In this document: positions 1 through 12,000 of the stretch, in pieces
Numbering within the stretch: position 1 is the first letter of the stretch
How the letters are laid out: every line of letters begins with the position of its first letter
Source: Cyanodermella asteris
Taxonomy: Eukaryota; Ascomycota; Lecanoromycetes; Ostropales; Stictidaceae
Reading direction: 5' to 3'
Assembly (NCBI GenBank): GCA_900618795.1
Contig: UYJD01000007.1
Coordinates: 721,702 to 785,701 of the forward strand
DNA: 64,000 nt
Translations under genes and position numbers: made by a program
The notes under the pieces: generated by a model
The model's input: the letters and a program-made list of their open reading frames with translations, nothing else
What the model was told of the DNA's origin: nothing
The model's database searches: none

Positions 1-117
1 ATGGACGACATGAGCCGCAGGATAGACAATCTGGAACAGAGTCTAGCGGCGCAAGAGGGCCAAGGTGGGAAGAGTGAGGCTGATTCAGGAGCCGGACCAT
101 CGACTAGCGAATCATAG
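1..117 (+). CDS. Heat shock factor-binding protein 1 (HSBP1)-like, 3' end
   Basis: Only the last 38 codons are inside the window; the reading frame enters at base 1 and stops at 115-117. The visible residues MDDMSRRIDNLEQSLA match the conserved heptad-repeat core of the HSBP1 family (animal members read DDMSSRIDDLEKNIA). An acidic, Gly/Ser-rich tail follows. HSBP1 is a small trimeric coiled-coil protein that binds the trimerisation domain of heat shock factor and dampens its activity. The start and any upstream exons lie outside the window. It converges on MKT1. The family call rests on one short motif, but that motif is the diagnostic part. Confidence 0.7.
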   Translation: MDDMSRRIDNLEQSLAAQEGQGGKSEADSGAGPSTSES

Positions 118-844
118 ACTAGATAGGCCCTGAATTTGAAGCTTTCACTGCCACCCTCCAAGACAAGGACCAGAAAGCGGGATCTGACTACCGTCTCCAA
201 TAGAGTCTAGAGTCAACGTTGGTTTTGCAATAATATCAAGGGTCGAGGCGGAAAAGGGAAATTGAGATCAATCGCACAAAGGAGCCGGCCTCCGGATTAC
301 CTCAGGAGCTGGGTATAGAGCCTAGACGTGGATGCAGTTTTATATAAAATTGTGCACGGCAACGACGGCCTAAAGCGTTTTGTCCTCTGCTGCGCAATGC
401 AAAAAATCCTGCTATAAATCCTGGCCATGGTCTGTATTGAAGCTTACTTTACTGTCTTTTCAGCAAAATGGGGTATCTCTGCATATACATTTCGCTCTTG
501 CCTTCAGACCTAGATTCCAATCGCGGCTCGATCTGGTCTGTTGCGCCTGTCTAGCACCTCGGGGGAGAAGCCTTCATTTGGCCTTCATAGCATCGCCCAG
601 CAGGCTATTGCTTTTCGAAACCGACTCCCAAAGCAATTGGGATCCAAGAACAGATACCTTGCCGGTGAGGCCCGGCATAGTCCACCAATCACGATGGGCC
701 GGCAACTGCCTCTCGAGTTATACGTCAATATCCCTCCTGAATATTGGCATTCGCACGGTTGCTGCCCTCAGTTACAGTATGTCGCTTTTCAAGATCGCTT
801 GATTCTTTCAGTTTGTTGTCGTTGCTCCTTCTTTTAGCTGACTC
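118..844. other. Intergenic: convergent 3' regions
   Basis: This 727-bp stretch lies between the stop of the HSBP1-like gene and the stop of MKT1 on the other strand. I see only short overlapping ORFs without family resemblance. It presumably holds the two 3' UTRs. Confidence 0.6.
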
Positions 845-3200
845 CTACTCGCCATTGGGAAGCACAGGCTCCTTGGTGCCAGGCCGACGACCAGCAAACC
901 ACTTGTCCACCTTCTCATACTCAGCCTTGTCGTCCTTGCCAACAAGCTCGCCCGACGCACGTATGCCAGCCATGAACGCGTCCCAAAGATTGACCGCCCG
1001 CTCAAGACTCGGTCCGACGAGTGTGTGCGCGCAGTATTGTTGTACCTGTTGCTGGAGCTGGTTGTTGATGTCAGGCAACGTTGCCTTATTCGCACGCGTG
1101 TGGAATTCGTCCAGATAAGTCGATATGACAATGCTCAGGCCGCAGGAGAAACGACCTTGAAACGGTAGATCCTTGGCCAGCTGTATGTAGTCATCGCGAA
1201 TACGCTCTCCGTCGCCACACAGGAACAGATTGGCAAGGCTTGCTTCGCTAAGGTCACGGAGCGTCGTTCGCATGGCAGACACACTGGTATGGAAAGCAAG
1301 GAGCCGTCGACTGAGCGGCCCGCTGTAACCCTTGTTCAAATGAGCCATTTGGCCCACTGTCAAAACTTTGGAGACCACCCAAGTGTATTGCCGGCTCAAA
1401 TCATCCTCTTGGTGCTCTGAAAGGAGGACTTTCGGACTGAAATGACCAGCGCGCAGCATTTCTACCGCAACAAAAGCTGCCTCGCTCTGCTCCTTGCTGG
1501 GTCCTGCCACCCGCAGTACAGCAAGGGCCACCTTGCCCCACGGCGTCAGCTCATGCTCTTTACTGACGTAGCCACGCAACATGAGCATTCGCCAGGTGGC
1601 ATTGTCAACAAGCTCGTTCCCGCTAGAGAGGGGGTCTGCGTCCCACTTGGTTGGATCCTTCTCCTTGAGCGTCACGGTCTTGGGCGCGAACTCGGGGTCA
1701 CTCAGACTTTGTATTGCGAAAGTCAGTCCAATACTCGGTGTCTTCAGCTCAGCAGCCTTTTCCGCAATGTCCTTATCCCTCACACGCCATGAAGACAGGC
1801 CTGACTGGCTGATGGGGATCTCATTACCCTTGAATTCCTGTTTTGATGCACCAAACCAATATTCAGTGCTGTTAGTACTATGTTGAAAATATCGGGCCAT
1901 CGTAGTCGCAAGCAGGCCGTAAGCTTGTTGTCGTATGGGGTTGAGCGTGTCGCGGGTTACCTTTCTGTATAGTTGATCACCTCCATCGAAAGGCGCCGTC
2001 ACCGGGATCTTATGCGTCACCATCCAATTCAACACTCTGGGGCTGATCAAGCCTGTCGACATGTAGTAACTCAGCTCGTCTGGCAGACGTACGGCCAGAG
2101 CGAGCTGCAAGTCACTTGGGGCGTTCGCACCTGTCCGCGGGGCAGTCTCATTAATATGATTGATGATAACCATATGTGCAATTGAAGCAGAGATAGCCAT
2201 GAACTTCTCCCAGTATTCCGTTTTGGCCTTGCTGTCTAAACTGGTGGCATTTTGGACAACATTCTCGACACCAGCATAGTTGACTCTATCAACGATGCTC
2301 TGAAATGGTGTATCGCTCAAAGGCTGATAGGTCGGCAATCGCGTCGATCCGGAAAGAATCATTGCGTCTTTGATGCTGATCTCGCCAGCGGGGCCTTGGG
2401 TTCCTGCGGTAGGAGTAACGCTCTCCCAATCGAGGACTCGGAAGCTGGATTCCTTCACGTTTGCGACAGGAACCGAGATCTCAGTACCCTCGGCGTTCAC
2501 TGACTTCTGATTCTCCAGCTTCATGTCAACGGACCACATGATCTGTCCAGCACCATAAAGAAAGATCTCAGTGGAAGCGTAGTAGATGTCGATGGCGTTC
2601 TGGTTGAAAGCATCGAGCATTTGGGCGTAAGCACTGAATGGGGCGACGAGGAACGGGATCTCATGCTTCCCGAGGACCGACTTCAGCCATTCCAGTACCG
2701 GTGCTCTGTCGGAAAAGTCTGACCAGTCAGCCAGGTAGCCAAAAGGGTCAAGGAAGTTTCTTACCGTTTGACTTGAAGATCTCAATAGCCTCTTTGGGAT
2801 TGGCCTCTTCGTACTTAGTGAAGGCTCTGCTATTGTTCTCAGCCGCGGCAGACGCTGCTGCGAATGGCTCGACATAGGGGCCGTATGTGCAGCCATGGAA
2901 GTAGAATATAATCTGACAATTAAGGTTCTGAAGCTCGCGCAACTCCGCCATTACCTTGTCCTCTAGAGACAGAGGGTCTCCGCCAAGTGCGCCATTGAGC
3001 GGCTCCTTTCCGGCGAACTTCAGCAGGAATTGCTCCGCGTCGACGCCAATCCTGACTGGCCGTCCATCTCCAAGGCCCTCGCCAAGTCGAGTGAGCGGAA
3101 ACTGGATGGCAAACTTTTGGGCAAAATGGTCAAACGATGACTCTGTCGAGGGTCAGTGACGATCACGACACAGGGCACGTGCAGGTATCGCACCTTTCAT
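845..3200 (-). CDS. MKT1: MKT1-type post-transcriptional regulator (XPG/FEN1-like)
   Basis: Three exons: 3200-3194, 3142-2765 and 2718-845, giving about 752 residues. The 46-nt intron 2764-2719 (GTAAGA, branch CTGAC, CAG) joins phase-1 codons cleanly. The intron 3193-3143 (GTGCGA...CAG) is less certain because it leaves a first exon of only 7 nt. The N-terminal third has an XPG-like nuclease fold (IGVDAEQFLLKF, LVAPFSAYAQM). The C-terminal part carries the MKT1 signatures LTPWGKVALAVL and GYSGPLSRRLLAFHTSVSA. In yeast, Mkt1 works with Pbp1 in the cytoplasm to control translation and stability of specific mRNAs, including HO. Nuclease activity is generally considered lost in this family. Length is normal for fungi. 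The family call is firm; the exact start is not. Confidence 0.88.
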
Positions 3201-4103
3201 CTTGTGTTTCGTGTGAGCGAGATGCAGAAGGATGTGCGTCAAGTTTCTCGGGGACGATAGCGAAGGCCGCGGGCGTCCAGGGGCAAGGCTGCGTGTCGAG
3301 TTTCCGAATGGGGAAATTTCAACAACTTTCTCGGGGACAACAGGGCAGCATGAGACGAGGACGCAATTGGATGCACACAGACCAGTCTGAAAGGACAGGG
3401 AATGGGGATGGCTGGGAGGGGCGATAAGTGCTCAGTTTAATGGGAGTGAAGTCAAGCAGAGAGGTCAATTATGGTAGTCCGAGACAAGGCAAGCACGGAG
3501 CCGGAGACTACTGGCAAGTAGGGATTGAGTTGGCCTGAGCTGAGCTGCAGCGCGCGGCAGCGGACGCTCCCGGCGCGTGGAGAAACCTTCGGCCGGCCAT
3601 GAGCCCGAGTCCGCCTGCCGCTGCTGTTGCTGTTGCTCTGACCTACTGTACTAGGTAGTAACCCTTGCAGGGCGCGCTGCGGGCCTCAAGCCCGGCTTCG
3701 TCCTTACCTACCTTGCTTCTAAAGCTCAGCCTTGGTGATAGTCCTGCTCAGATCGCCTCGAGTTTTGTCCGCCACCGTCTCCGTTTCGTCTTACCGTCAG
3801 ACACTCTAGACGTCTTGGCCGCCTCCGTGCTCGGAATCCTAACAGACTATCCTGAGGCCGATTGGCCCCGACTCCACTTCAACACTGATAAAGCCAGTGG
3901 TTTTGAGGTGGGTGTTTAAAAAGGCCAGTGCATGATCATCGTCCCTCTCTCCAGTCTCGCCACCTTTATGTTTTTGTCTCATTTCCTTGTGCGTCACGCG
4001 ACTGAATAACCACAGCAGGACATTCCGGCCTAGCTCAACTCATCTTGCGTACATCTTCTGTCCGTCTGCAGTATACGCGTCTGCGTTATACGACCTACTC
4101 ATC
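3201..4103. promoter_or_regulatory. Divergent promoter region MKT1 / 2OG oxygenase
   Basis: This 903-bp spacer separates two divergently transcribed genes. No further gene is supportable; the small ORF at 3665-3919 has no family resemblance. The last 200 bp before the + strand ATG are pyrimidine-rich, as is common in fungal core promoters. I found no specific regulator site. Confidence 0.4.
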
Positions 4104-5186
4104 ATGGCGCCGTCGACCTCCATCCCGGTCTTCGACCTCTCCAACCCGACGCACGAGCTGGCCTCTTCACTCGTCTCCGCAGCAGCTACCCATGGCTTTC
4201 TGTTCATCAAGTACACGCCCTCCCTGCCCTTTACGGCGACCAACATCGCCGAAACCTTTTCCTTATCCAGAAGCTTCTTCTCCTCTCCCCTTTCCGAGAA
4301 GGAAGCCTGTCCCATGCAACCCAACAACCGCGGCTGGACCTCCTTTGGAGGCGAGAAGCTCGACCCGGCCACACAAAAGTCGGGAGACCCAAAAGAGGCT
4401 TTCAATTTCGGGGAATTCGTCGTCGGAAAAGCTGCGCAGCCTCTGCCGCCAGCATTCGTTGGTCATGAGTCTCAATTAAGCAAGTTCTCGGGCGCGTGCT
4501 ATGCCCTTTGCAAACAACTCTTACGCTTGATTGCCATGGGACTTGAGATTGAAGACGAGGACGGTCAGCCGGGATCCGGATCAGATTGGTTTGCGAGCAG
4601 ACACGATCCCAGCAAAGGCGACAGCGGCACAATCTTAAGGCTGCTACACTATCCGGGCAGCCACTCCGCAGACCGAATCCGCGCCGGCGCTCACAGCGAT
4701 TACGGGAGTCTCACCCTCCTCTTCAGATTACCGGGGCAGCCTGGCTTGGAGATTCAAACACCCAGTGGCGATTTCGAATCGGTACCCGTGCAGCCGCCGG
4801 GAACTGAGCATGACGAATCGCCACCAATCCTAGTCAACATCGGCGACTTGTTGAGCTACTGGACTGGTGGACTGCTCAAGAGCACAGTGCACAGGGTCGT
4901 TGGGCACGAAGCGGGTGAAACGCCGGCAGAGGGGAGGCCAGAAGACCGTTACAGTATCGCTTTCTTCTGCCATCCTAACCGGAATATCTCTCTGGTCCCA
5001 GTGCCCAGTGAGCTGGTCAGACGTAAGTTGAGAGATAGAAATAACGCCAGCGAGCTGACCGTGGGGTACGAATCGGGTGCCAACGTGGCTGCCGGCAAGG
5101 CTGGAGGGCGAGTCTTGACGGCGGATGAACATTTACAGGGAAGGCTGGCAGCAACCTATGGGTGGCCCGAAGTTCCTGCAAACTAA
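4104..5186 (+). CDS. 2-oxoglutarate/Fe(II) dioxygenase, isopenicillin N synthase-like
   Basis: Single exon, 360 residues from the ATG at 4104. The open frame extends 39 codons further upstream, but the family N-terminus (IPVFDLSNP, then a GFLFI strand) begins right after this Met. The 2-His-1-Asp iron site is complete: HSD at residues 197-199 and His263 in STVHRV. The 2-oxoglutarate-binding Arg-x-Ser is RYS at 282-284. The order is an N-terminal DIOX_N domain (about 7-120), then the 2OG-FeII jelly roll (about 175-300). Such enzymes oxidise small molecules in secondary metabolism or detoxification; the substrate cannot be read from sequence. The neighbours do not form a biosynthetic cluster, so I favour a stand-alone metabolic or detoxification role. 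Confidence 0.85.
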   Translation: MAPSTSIPVFDLSNPTHELASSLVSAAATHGFLFIKYTPSLPFTATNIAETFSLSRSFFSSPLSEKEACPMQPNNRGWTSFGGEKLDPATQKSGDPKEAFNFGEFVVGKAAQPLPPAFVGHESQLSKFSGACYALCKQLLRLIAMGLEIEDEDGQPGSGSDWFASRHDPSKGDSGTILRLLHYPGSHSADRIRAGAHSDYGSLTLLFRLPGQPGLEIQTPSGDFESVPVQPPGTEHDESPPILVNIGDLLSYWTGGLLKSTVHRVVGHEAGETPAEGRPEDRYSIAFFCHPNRNISLVPVPSELVRRKLRDRNNASELTVGYESGANVAAGKAGGRVLTADEHLQGRLAATYGWPEVPAN

Positions 5187-5407
5187 ATGTTCGCTCGCCT
5201 GCAGGCAAGCTGGTCTGTCATAAAGTTCACGTGCTCATGAATCCGAACGCAAGTATAAACACGTTTCATCTCTTCTCTAGAACATCCCGTGTGTGGGAAT
5301 TACCCCCGCGCGCTCAACTTATTTGATGGCCACTATTCCAAAATGCTATGCTCGTGACCACTTTTCGTGTAATCATGCCTCAATGCAGCTTCGTTTCGGC
5401 GTCCAGC

Positions 5408-6555
5408 TTACAACTCCTCCTTGATAGACTCGATGGCCTCCTTGGGGTTGGTGAAAGCACGGAGGATGTTTGAGCGGCTAGTCACGTCATCCTGCTTCTC
5501 GGGAGCCAAACCGCCCTTCTTCAGGATACCCTCGAGACGAGCAAGCTCCTTCTTGGTGTAATCCTTATTGTCGGCAACCTTCTTCAGGACCTTGGCGTAG
5601 TACTCGACGTACTTGTCCTTCAGACCCTTGCTGGCTTTCGTGACCTCCTCGCTGACGTATGCGACGTTGCCGTCCGTAAGCTTGGCCACGATGGTATCAA
5701 GGGCATCAATGGTGCCGGCCTTTGCGTTGAGTCCACCACCGACCAGCCGGTGGAGACCGGCCTGCTCGTTGACGTAGTCCACCAAAACCTGCTCGGAGCG
5801 TGCGCTCTGGTATTCAATAGGAGTCTTACTGCCAGCCTTGAAGTACTTGATGGTAGGGTAGCTGGAAACACCCTGGTCCTTGGCCGTCGCCTTGCTGTTC
5901 TCCGCTTCGGCATCAACCTTGGCAATGATTACCTTCTTGTCGCCGGCAAAGTCCTTGGCGAGCTCTTCCCATACCGGAGCGAGAGACTTGCAGTCTATTT
6001 AGGGGTTAGCAAGCGACACTGTCCACATTAGGAGGGATCACACTTACGGCCACACCAGGGCGCCGTGAAAGCGACGAAAACATCCTGATCCGCCCCAACC
6101 TTTTCCGCGAAGCTCTTGTCGTCCAACACGGTGACAGCACTCGGGGTCTTGGCCTTCGTCTTGGCTTTCAAACCCGTCCTTTCGGTGATGAATTTCGTCA
6201 AGCTCTCAATATCACGTCCACCTTTGTAGTCCTCGGGTGTATTGCTCTTGCCATCGAACCACTTTAGCGTGGGAAACCCTTGAACGCCGTAGTCCTTGCC
6301 CAACTTCTTGTGCTCATCGGCATCAACTTTGCCGATGGTAACTTTGCTCGAGGCGTGCTTGAAGACGCCAGCCAGCTCTTCGTAGACGGGGGCGAGGTTC
6401 TTGCAGTGACCGCACCAAGGAGCGAAGAACTCGACAAGAGCTGGCTTGCCGGACTTGAGAACTACCGAGTCGAAATTGGCGGGAATCAGGTCAATGACAT
6501 CGCCAGCAAGGGCGGTGGCAGAGAGAAGCGGCACTAGCAAGCTTGTGAACCTCAT
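5408..6555 (-). CDS. Protein disulfide isomerase, ERp38/P5-like with D domain
   Basis: Two exons, 6555-6048 and 5994-5408 (intron 6047-5995, 53 nt, phase 1), giving 364 residues. A secretion signal (MRFTSLLVPLLSATALAG) is followed by two thioredoxin domains. The first active site is APWCGHCKNLAPVYEEL. The second is split by the intron and restored as APWCGHCKSLAPVWEEL. The C-terminal 95 residues are an ERp29-like alpha-helical D domain. The protein forms and shuffles disulfides of secretory proteins in the ER lumen. It ends in KEEL, a variant of the usual HDEL/KDEL retrieval signal. An upstream in-frame Met at 6588 would bury the signal peptide, so I start at 6555. The product fits the secreted hydrolases encoded elsewhere in the window. 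Confidence 0.93.
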
Positions 6556-7780
6556 GATTGCGAATGATGGGTTGACCTGTGATGGCACCTGTATGTTATA
6601 GTCGGCGAGATGTGTATAGTAGCAAACACTGTCTCCGAGCGCTGCTGATTACTTACTTATACACACGCCCGCCTCTTATAAAGCATCGAGAAAGCCAGCT
6701 GTTGCTCTGATCGGCTTCGCGGACTAAAACTCCGGTCATGACCCTGAACTCCCTGAGGCGAGGAGGTCAGCGACACTTCTTGGCAAACCTACTACTGTAG
6801 TAAGTCTCACTTCGATCTACGCTTGACTGGGAAATACATAGGCTCCTTTATTGGCCGGTTTGCCATATCTGAGTCTAGGTGCAATGTGATTGTGCGGCAC
6901 CATTTGCTCGAGAGATCCTGGGTACTTGGATACTGTTTGTTGAGGCGTATGCAATTTCAAATTGCCAAAATGTCCTCTACCAGTTTGTAATGTCATCCAT
7001 TGCTTTTGTTCATGCAAGTTCATTAGCGCTCTCGAAGCGAGTTTATGTTGCACTCGTGATGGGATATCGGTGCGAGGAATGAGCAATTGACTTTTAGAGT
7101 GCGAAATGCGAACCGCAAGTGGGTATATGTGGACCATTATTCTTCCGATGGGCTGGTCGGAAACACAAGAAAAGGTAGATATGCAGCTAGCCGGCGACCA
7201 GCCTATTAGTATAGGCTCTTTTGAATCAACAATCAACTCCAGTCGACTCTGGCTCGATGCAGTCCGTTCGAGGCACACATACCGACACCGCCGTGCCATT
7301 CTCTGTTTCCTTCAGCTTGTAGGTTCAACCTAAATTAGGACGAGCTGACAATGCTCTATATGCAACCTACATGTCCCAGGCCGAGTTATTTTGTTTCCCC
7401 AATACAACCATCAACCAATCTCCATCTCTCATAGACAGGCCCAAGCAAAGATGGAAAGTGCATTTCCTCGAAGGGAGCAGAATAACAGGTCGAATCATGA
7501 ATCGTTGGTGCCCAGTTTTCATATGCGTGTCGCTCGCGGTCGCTCTTTTGTCTTCTTGATCTTGTTGCGTCCAAAGCTCTTCATTCCAGCCTTCTCAAAG
7601 GCGAGTCCGCCAACATGGTATCACGGGTAAATCAAACAGGTCAACTCCAGCCGCTGTCCATGATCGAATCACCCTTCAACGTATATACGCTTCTTTCCGA
7701 TCAAGGAAGACGGGCGGTCGCAGCAGCGCTCAAAACTTGAACTATGGGTACAGAAAGTCGCTAGTACATGAATAGGGTCA
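6556..7780. other. Intergenic: PDI promoter and G-beta 3' region
   Basis: This 1.2-kb stretch has no supportable gene. A TTATAAA-like box (TATA-type in either orientation) lies near 6677, about 120 bp upstream of the PDI start. The ORFs at 6817-7299, 7106-7333 and 7371-7630 overlap each other on both strands and show no domain. Confidence 0.5.
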
Positions 7781-9081
7781 TCACCACGCCCAAACCTTGA
7801 GCTGTTCTTATATTAGCATTTTCCACAGGTAGAAAGATAGGGCCACTCTTACAGTAGAATCCCAAGATCCTGTGCAGAGAGAAATAGCATCGTTGCTGAC
7901 GCCCAAGCAACTGACACGATTTTCGTGCCCATTCAAGGTGCCAACGCGCTCGCCACGGAGAACGTCCCAAACCTGTGAAGTCAGCACACGCGCATGTTGC
8001 GGTATTCGTAATGCGTACCTTGCACTCGAAATCATCGTAACCAGCAAACAACAAGCGGCCAGAAACGGAAAATCCAACCGAAGTAATACCGCACAGAATA
8101 GAATCGCTCTGCGCGAGAAGTTAGCAACAACAGACTTTCAGAAGCATGCTCAGCAAAGGCAGTTCGTACGGAGTAGTTCTGCATTTCGCGATCTGCTCGC
8201 ACATCAAACAGTCTGCAGGTTGCATCGTCCGATCCAGTAGCAAAGGCATTGCCATCGGGGAAGAATTGAATGGCGTTAATGTCGCTTTCGTGTCCGGCAA
8301 ATGTCTGTACGGCACGTCCGGTGCGAACGTCCCAGAGCTTTGCGAATGCGTCGCAAGCACCGGAAATGAAGATGTTCTGATTTGTGGGATTGATGCTGAT
8401 GCTCATGACATCGCCCAGATGGTCCGCGAACTCGGTTACCTTCATGCCGGTCTCGACATCCCACAAAATACAGGTCATATCACCCGACGAAGTGAGGATA
8501 CGACGATCGTTGATGAAGCGGCAGCATGAAAGGTAGCCAGAGTGGCCGGACAGCTCACGGGCGACGCGTGTGGGTGCGCCTTCACGAGACGAGAGATTGT
8601 ATACAGAGCAGATGTTGTCGAGACCACCGCAGGCGACGAAGTTGCCAGAGGGCGCATAGGCACAAGTCATGACCCATGACGAACGTAACGGAATGGCGTG
8701 CACCTTGTTGGTGGTGTATGCATCCCAGATAATCAGCTTGCCATCCTGCGATGCAGAGACCAGATGACGACGATCGGTAGACCAGTGCATGGCGTAAATT
8801 TTGGCAAGATGACCTTTGAGAACACGGCGAGGGCGCATCTGAATACGAGGCAGCGTTTCTGTGTCCCTCTGAGCAACGGCTCGCACTGTTGTAGCGCATT
8901 AGCTCATGTTCAAACGTGAAGCCCGACTTGCGCGGGGCCAGGCGTGCAAGCGGCCAAACTTACATGTCGTATCCGCAAGCTCGTCCTTTCTGCGCTTGAT
9001 TCGGTCCTTCAATGCCTCTGCGTCACGACGTGAAGCCGCAATCCTGGCGGACATTTCCTCATTCGAGAGTGTGGCAGCCAT
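7781..9081 (-). CDS. sfaD: Heterotrimeric G-protein beta subunit
   Basis: Five exons: 9081-8964, 8885-8170, 8108-8019, 7972-7853 and 7801-7781, giving 354 residues. The four introns of 46-78 nt all have GT-AG ends and keep frame. The N-terminal coiled coil ([18 protein letters not shown]) pairs with G-gamma. Seven WD40 blades follow, including [15 protein letters not shown] and the exact C-terminus LKVWAW made by the 21-nt last exon. The G-beta/gamma dimer acts at the plasma membrane downstream of pheromone and nutrient receptors and controls growth, conidiation and secondary metabolism; in Aspergillus the orthologue is SfaD. Near identity to known fungal G-beta leaves little doubt. An in-frame Met 58 codons upstream gives an unusual extension, so I chose 9081. 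Confidence 0.96.
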
Positions 9082-12000
9082 CTTGGGGTCTAGTGGAGGG
9101 AGGTACTCGGTCGGAAAGGCAGACGGCTCGGAGGGATAGTAGACACGACTGGCTTCGGCGCGAAGCGACCAACTCTCTCTTGCGGGTTTCTCTAACGAGC
9201 GACGTCGAGAATGTGATGCTGTCTCGGCCAAATTGAGGATGCGAGTAGAGGTCAATGGCCAAAGCTCTATGCGTTACCTGCACAGCACGGAGGCGAGAGG
9301 TCCGCGACAGGGGCTGCCGAGCAGGGAAGCGACAAGAAGGAGTGACGAAATACGAAAGCTTGTCGACGATGCTCAAGCTGGAGACGAAGCTGCAGTAGAT
9401 GTACAAGGCGGGACAGCTTGAACGTTGAGACGGGCGGTTGGCTGCTGGCTGGCCTGGTCGTCGAGGCGTTTGTCGATGGATTGTCCTTTGGTTGAGGTGA
9501 GGACGAGGGGGGACCGTGCTGCTGAGACAGGCTGGCCTCGAGGAGCAATCAGGCTCTGGCAGAGGGCGAACAGAGATGGGCGCAGTCGCGAAAGCGAGCT
9601 GGATGTCGAGCTGGCAAACTGAGGTCGAAGGGAGTGCAGGAAGGTGAGAAAGGCTGGCGGCAGGTGGAGGTGGAGATTTGGTAGTCTAATTACAACAGTT
9701 TAGTGTGCTGAGAGTTTGGCGCGCAGAGCAGAGCAGCGCGGAGGAAAGAGCGAGAAGAGAAGGGAGCAGAGCAGCCCTTTGCTCCTTCCTGCCGTGCCTA
9801 CCTAGCTGCATTACTACGGTACAGTGCGCAGCTCGTCGCTGGAACGGCTCTGATTTGAGCTTCTACAGGCGGCAGCCCTGGCGCGCCCCCAGCAGGCTTC
9901 GGCTGGCCACGCCCGGGGGGCTCGGCTGCCTTCCCCTTTGCTGCGTGCACATCTGTAGTTAATCTCCGCCCCGTGACGACTTCTGTCGGATGGAGCTGTC
10001 GGCTTGTCGCTATTCTGCCCGCCGCCAGTAACGGCGACGACGCTGCAAAAGGCCGCCGAGCTTCCTAACTGCTAGCGTCGTCTGTTTCCTTTGCCGACGT
10101 GCCATCCTAATAATAACGTTATTCATGAGCATCTCGTCCTTCGCTCGCATTACCAATTGTTGACTCGGACACTCGAAGCCCTGCCATCGTTGCCCCTTTG
10201 ACGGCCCAGCCGCACAACCGGGATTAGAGCTCGCGGAGGCTCTCAGGCGTCGGCTCTGCCAGGCCGCCCTTGAGCCTGGCGGCGTCTTTTATGCAGTATT
10301 GGGATTTGGACATGGCGACGTTACTGATACCACCGATGAGCAGTGTCAGTGTGTCTGGTCTGACAGGCTGATGCCACCTTGCAGACAGCCTGCCACCTTC
10401 CAGCACCACCAGTTCGGAGTCGCCCGACGTGATGCTTGCCTCGCTGCGAGCTCAACAACCTGCCTTTCCTGTGTCACAGCCAGACGAGCAATGGCCCTTT
10501 TGCCTTATCACCTGGGTTTGCTCCGTAGTGTACGAACGCTCTGCATCCTTAGATTCCTTACCTAACACGGAGCGTATGACGCCAAGCGCCAGGGCCGAAA
10601 AGGACAACGGATAGCTGCTTTGACCTGCTCTCGTGGAGCCTCATTGGACACCTCAGTGCCGCTGTGTCTGCACGCCTCATCACCTCATGAATGCATTCTG
10701 GGTCGTCCACTGCAATAGTCGAACGCATGCATTCGTGGTTCAAACCGCATACCTGCGCGTATGATTTGCATGAGCCATCTCGCCGACAGCCGTGGCGGCA
10801 AGTCGCGAGGTGGTGTGATGATGTCCAGGCTGGTTTCTTGAACATGAGAATTCCCGGTAAAACTCGCCGGGAATGATTAGCCACCTATTCACGGCGGTGG
10901 AATAGCTGCAAATTCCAGCTATCTAGACTGAAGGTTTTTATAGCCGGAAGTCCTCAGTCCTCTCACGGACATCCCCCAACTATTTGGTCAAAATGGGAAA
11001 GTAGCGATCACGACTCGGGCTTGGGCCCTGGCCTCGAAACATGCAGGTTCAGTCCTTGCCGTATAGCGCATTCGCGTTGCCAACCACCGAAAAGGTGGCC
11101 CAGATGTTTCTTGGTGGCGCTACTGGAAAAAATCGTCCAACGTTCAGCTTCGCAGCGAGATCCCCCAGATCTCCGGTCTCATTGCCTGACGCATTGTCAC
11201 AACAGTTCATAGCGCCCAACATGACGGTGCCCAAAAAGGCATACAATTAGGTTTGATCGACGTCTTCACAAAACACAAATGTCGTGACCCGGCTGGGTGT
11301 TCTCCCCGCAGGGGGGCCTTTTCTGAGTTTGCAGGGCTCCCTTTTCGCGCTAGGCAGATAAGGCCCAATCGCGGGTCAAGCTTTAAGTCAGGTCGAGCGC
11401 TCGACCGCAACGTATACTGCATGTAGCTACTTACCAGTCATCACAATCTCTCCGTCTCTGATTCTGACACAATCAGCACAGCGGTCACCATCTTGACCCG
11501 TGATCAGCTTTTAGGCAGGTGAAACCTTAGTAGACGCCGGCTTCGCACTCATCTGACAGACCGGCACAAGCTTTGGTTGGGGCCACGACCACGACGACTC
11601 TTTTCTCGCTTCCACGCGACGAGAACATCGACTTCAGAGTCAGAGACACTATGTCATTCACGTTTTCAATGCATTCATCGCCAAAGTCGAGACCGAAATC
11701 GATGACTTGTCGTCAGACAAATGTGGCCTGCACCTCCGGGCCATGGAGGTTTCGCGTCACTTCCTCCTAACATCCATGCCAGCTCCACTGCGAAAGCGTA
11801 CTTGGGAAGGTCAAAGAGGACTGTTTTGGTCACACCCAAGCTGCAGGCCCCGAAATGGCGTTCGGCTCTTTGAGCTTGCCGCTCATGATGAGCCTGCAAT
11901 CCCTGCACGCAGACCACTGCGGTTCTAACGACACCTCACAACAACACTTCCGCACGCTCCAAGGGGAGAGGCCATGTCTCGAGCCTGATGCACGGGGTTG

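Noticed and set aside
3987-4103. 39-codon N-terminal extension of the 2OG oxygenase
   Set aside because: It precedes the conserved family start IPVFDL and has leader-like composition.
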